A stretch of 5,498 nucleotides of DNA, from assembly GCA_012839395.1 (NCBI GenBank), contig DUNJ01000058.1, positions 1 to 5,498 on the forward strand. Reading direction: 5' to 3'. Position 1 is the first letter of the stretch, and the number at the start of each line of letters is the position of its first letter. The notes under the pieces are model-generated. The model searched no databases. It worked only from the letters and a program-made list of their open reading frames with translations, and was not told the origin of the DNA. Positions 5,304-5,498 of this stretch are shown here, piece by piece. The position numbers were made by a program, and so were the translations under genes. This DNA is from Tepidimicrobium sp. (GTDB lineage: Bacteria; Bacillota; Clostridia; Tissierellales; Tepidimicrobiaceae).

Positions 5304-5498
5304 TCAATCCTTTGAAACTATTACTAAACATTTCCCCTTATGAATCAATATATGTCCTTGTCCCCCTATTATTCTATTGCTTACCCCTAGTGTTGAGCTA
5401 AAATTTATCCTTGCTCTATCCAATCCATATTCAAAACCTTTCAGTGTAACGATAGCCCCAGTGTCAATAATAGGTAGTAATGAAACATAGGCGTTTCC
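5304..5498 (-). CDS. thiN: Thiamine pyrophosphokinase, C-terminal fragment (N-terminus outside window)
   Basis: The last 64 codons of a gene that enters from beyond the right edge of the window. Thiamine pyrophosphokinase transfers pyrophosphate from ATP to thiamine, making the cofactor thiamine diphosphate in the cytoplasm (known for the family). The visible part matches the C-terminal thiamine-binding beta domain: VSLLPI near the start, then TLKGFEYGL (18-26), STLGVSNRI (35-43), and a closing GKCLVIVSKD strand. The gene ends with TGA at 5306-5304 and is followed at once by a strong terminator. Its position next to rpmB and the asp23/fakA/recG genes agrees with the thiN locus of B. subtilis. 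The catalytic N-terminal domain cannot be inspected, so the call rests on the C-terminal motifs and synteny. Confidence 0.85.
   Translation of the reverse strand, partial: GNAYVSLLPIIDTGAIVTLKGFEYGLDRARINFSSTLGVSNRIIGGQGHILIHKGKCLVIVSKD

Overview
The window is a compact stretch of core chromosome from a low-GC Gram-positive bacterium, most likely of class Clostridia. I infer this from the AT-rich DNA, the frequent AGG/AGA and ATA codons, the strong AGGAGG-type ribosome binding sites, the two TTG starts, and a gene order that closely parallels the thiN-spoVM-rpmB-yloU-yloV-recG region of Bacillus subtilis. The genus cannot be fixed from the sequence alone.

All genes except one lie on the minus strand. 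Read in the direction of transcription (high to low coordinates), they are: the 3' end of a thiamine pyrophosphokinase gene (thiN, cut by the window edge) with a strong intrinsic terminator; a 53-residue membrane protein of unknown function; rpmB (ribosomal protein L28), alone on the plus strand with its own promoter and terminator; then an Asp23/YloU family gene, a fakA/yloV type fatty acid kinase gene, recG, and the 5' part of rsmD (cut by the window edge). The rpmB and asp23-like genes diverge from a 195-bp spacer that holds candidate promoters on both strands and two short dyads.

The asp23-like and fakA-like genes form a tight pair (18-nt gap). A perfect 16-bp hairpin with a U-rich tail on the minus strand swallows the fakA stop codon and ends about 30 nt before the recG start. 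It could end the asp23-fakA transcript, or act as a gate that controls how much transcription reaches recG and rsmD. RecG (branched-DNA helicase) and RsmD (16S rRNA m2G966 methyltransferase) are housekeeping functions that share transcription by position, not by pathway. FakA phosphorylates FakB-bound fatty acids; no FakB gene is present here.

I find no mobile element, CRISPR array, tRNA or rRNA gene, and no evidence of a new multi-gene system. The points worth a second look are small: the unnamed membrane protein in the place where B. subtilis has spoVM, the hairpin over the fakA stop, the dyads in the divergent promoter region, and the convergent rpmB/small-ORF arrangement. No stretch longer than 300 bases lacks a gene.
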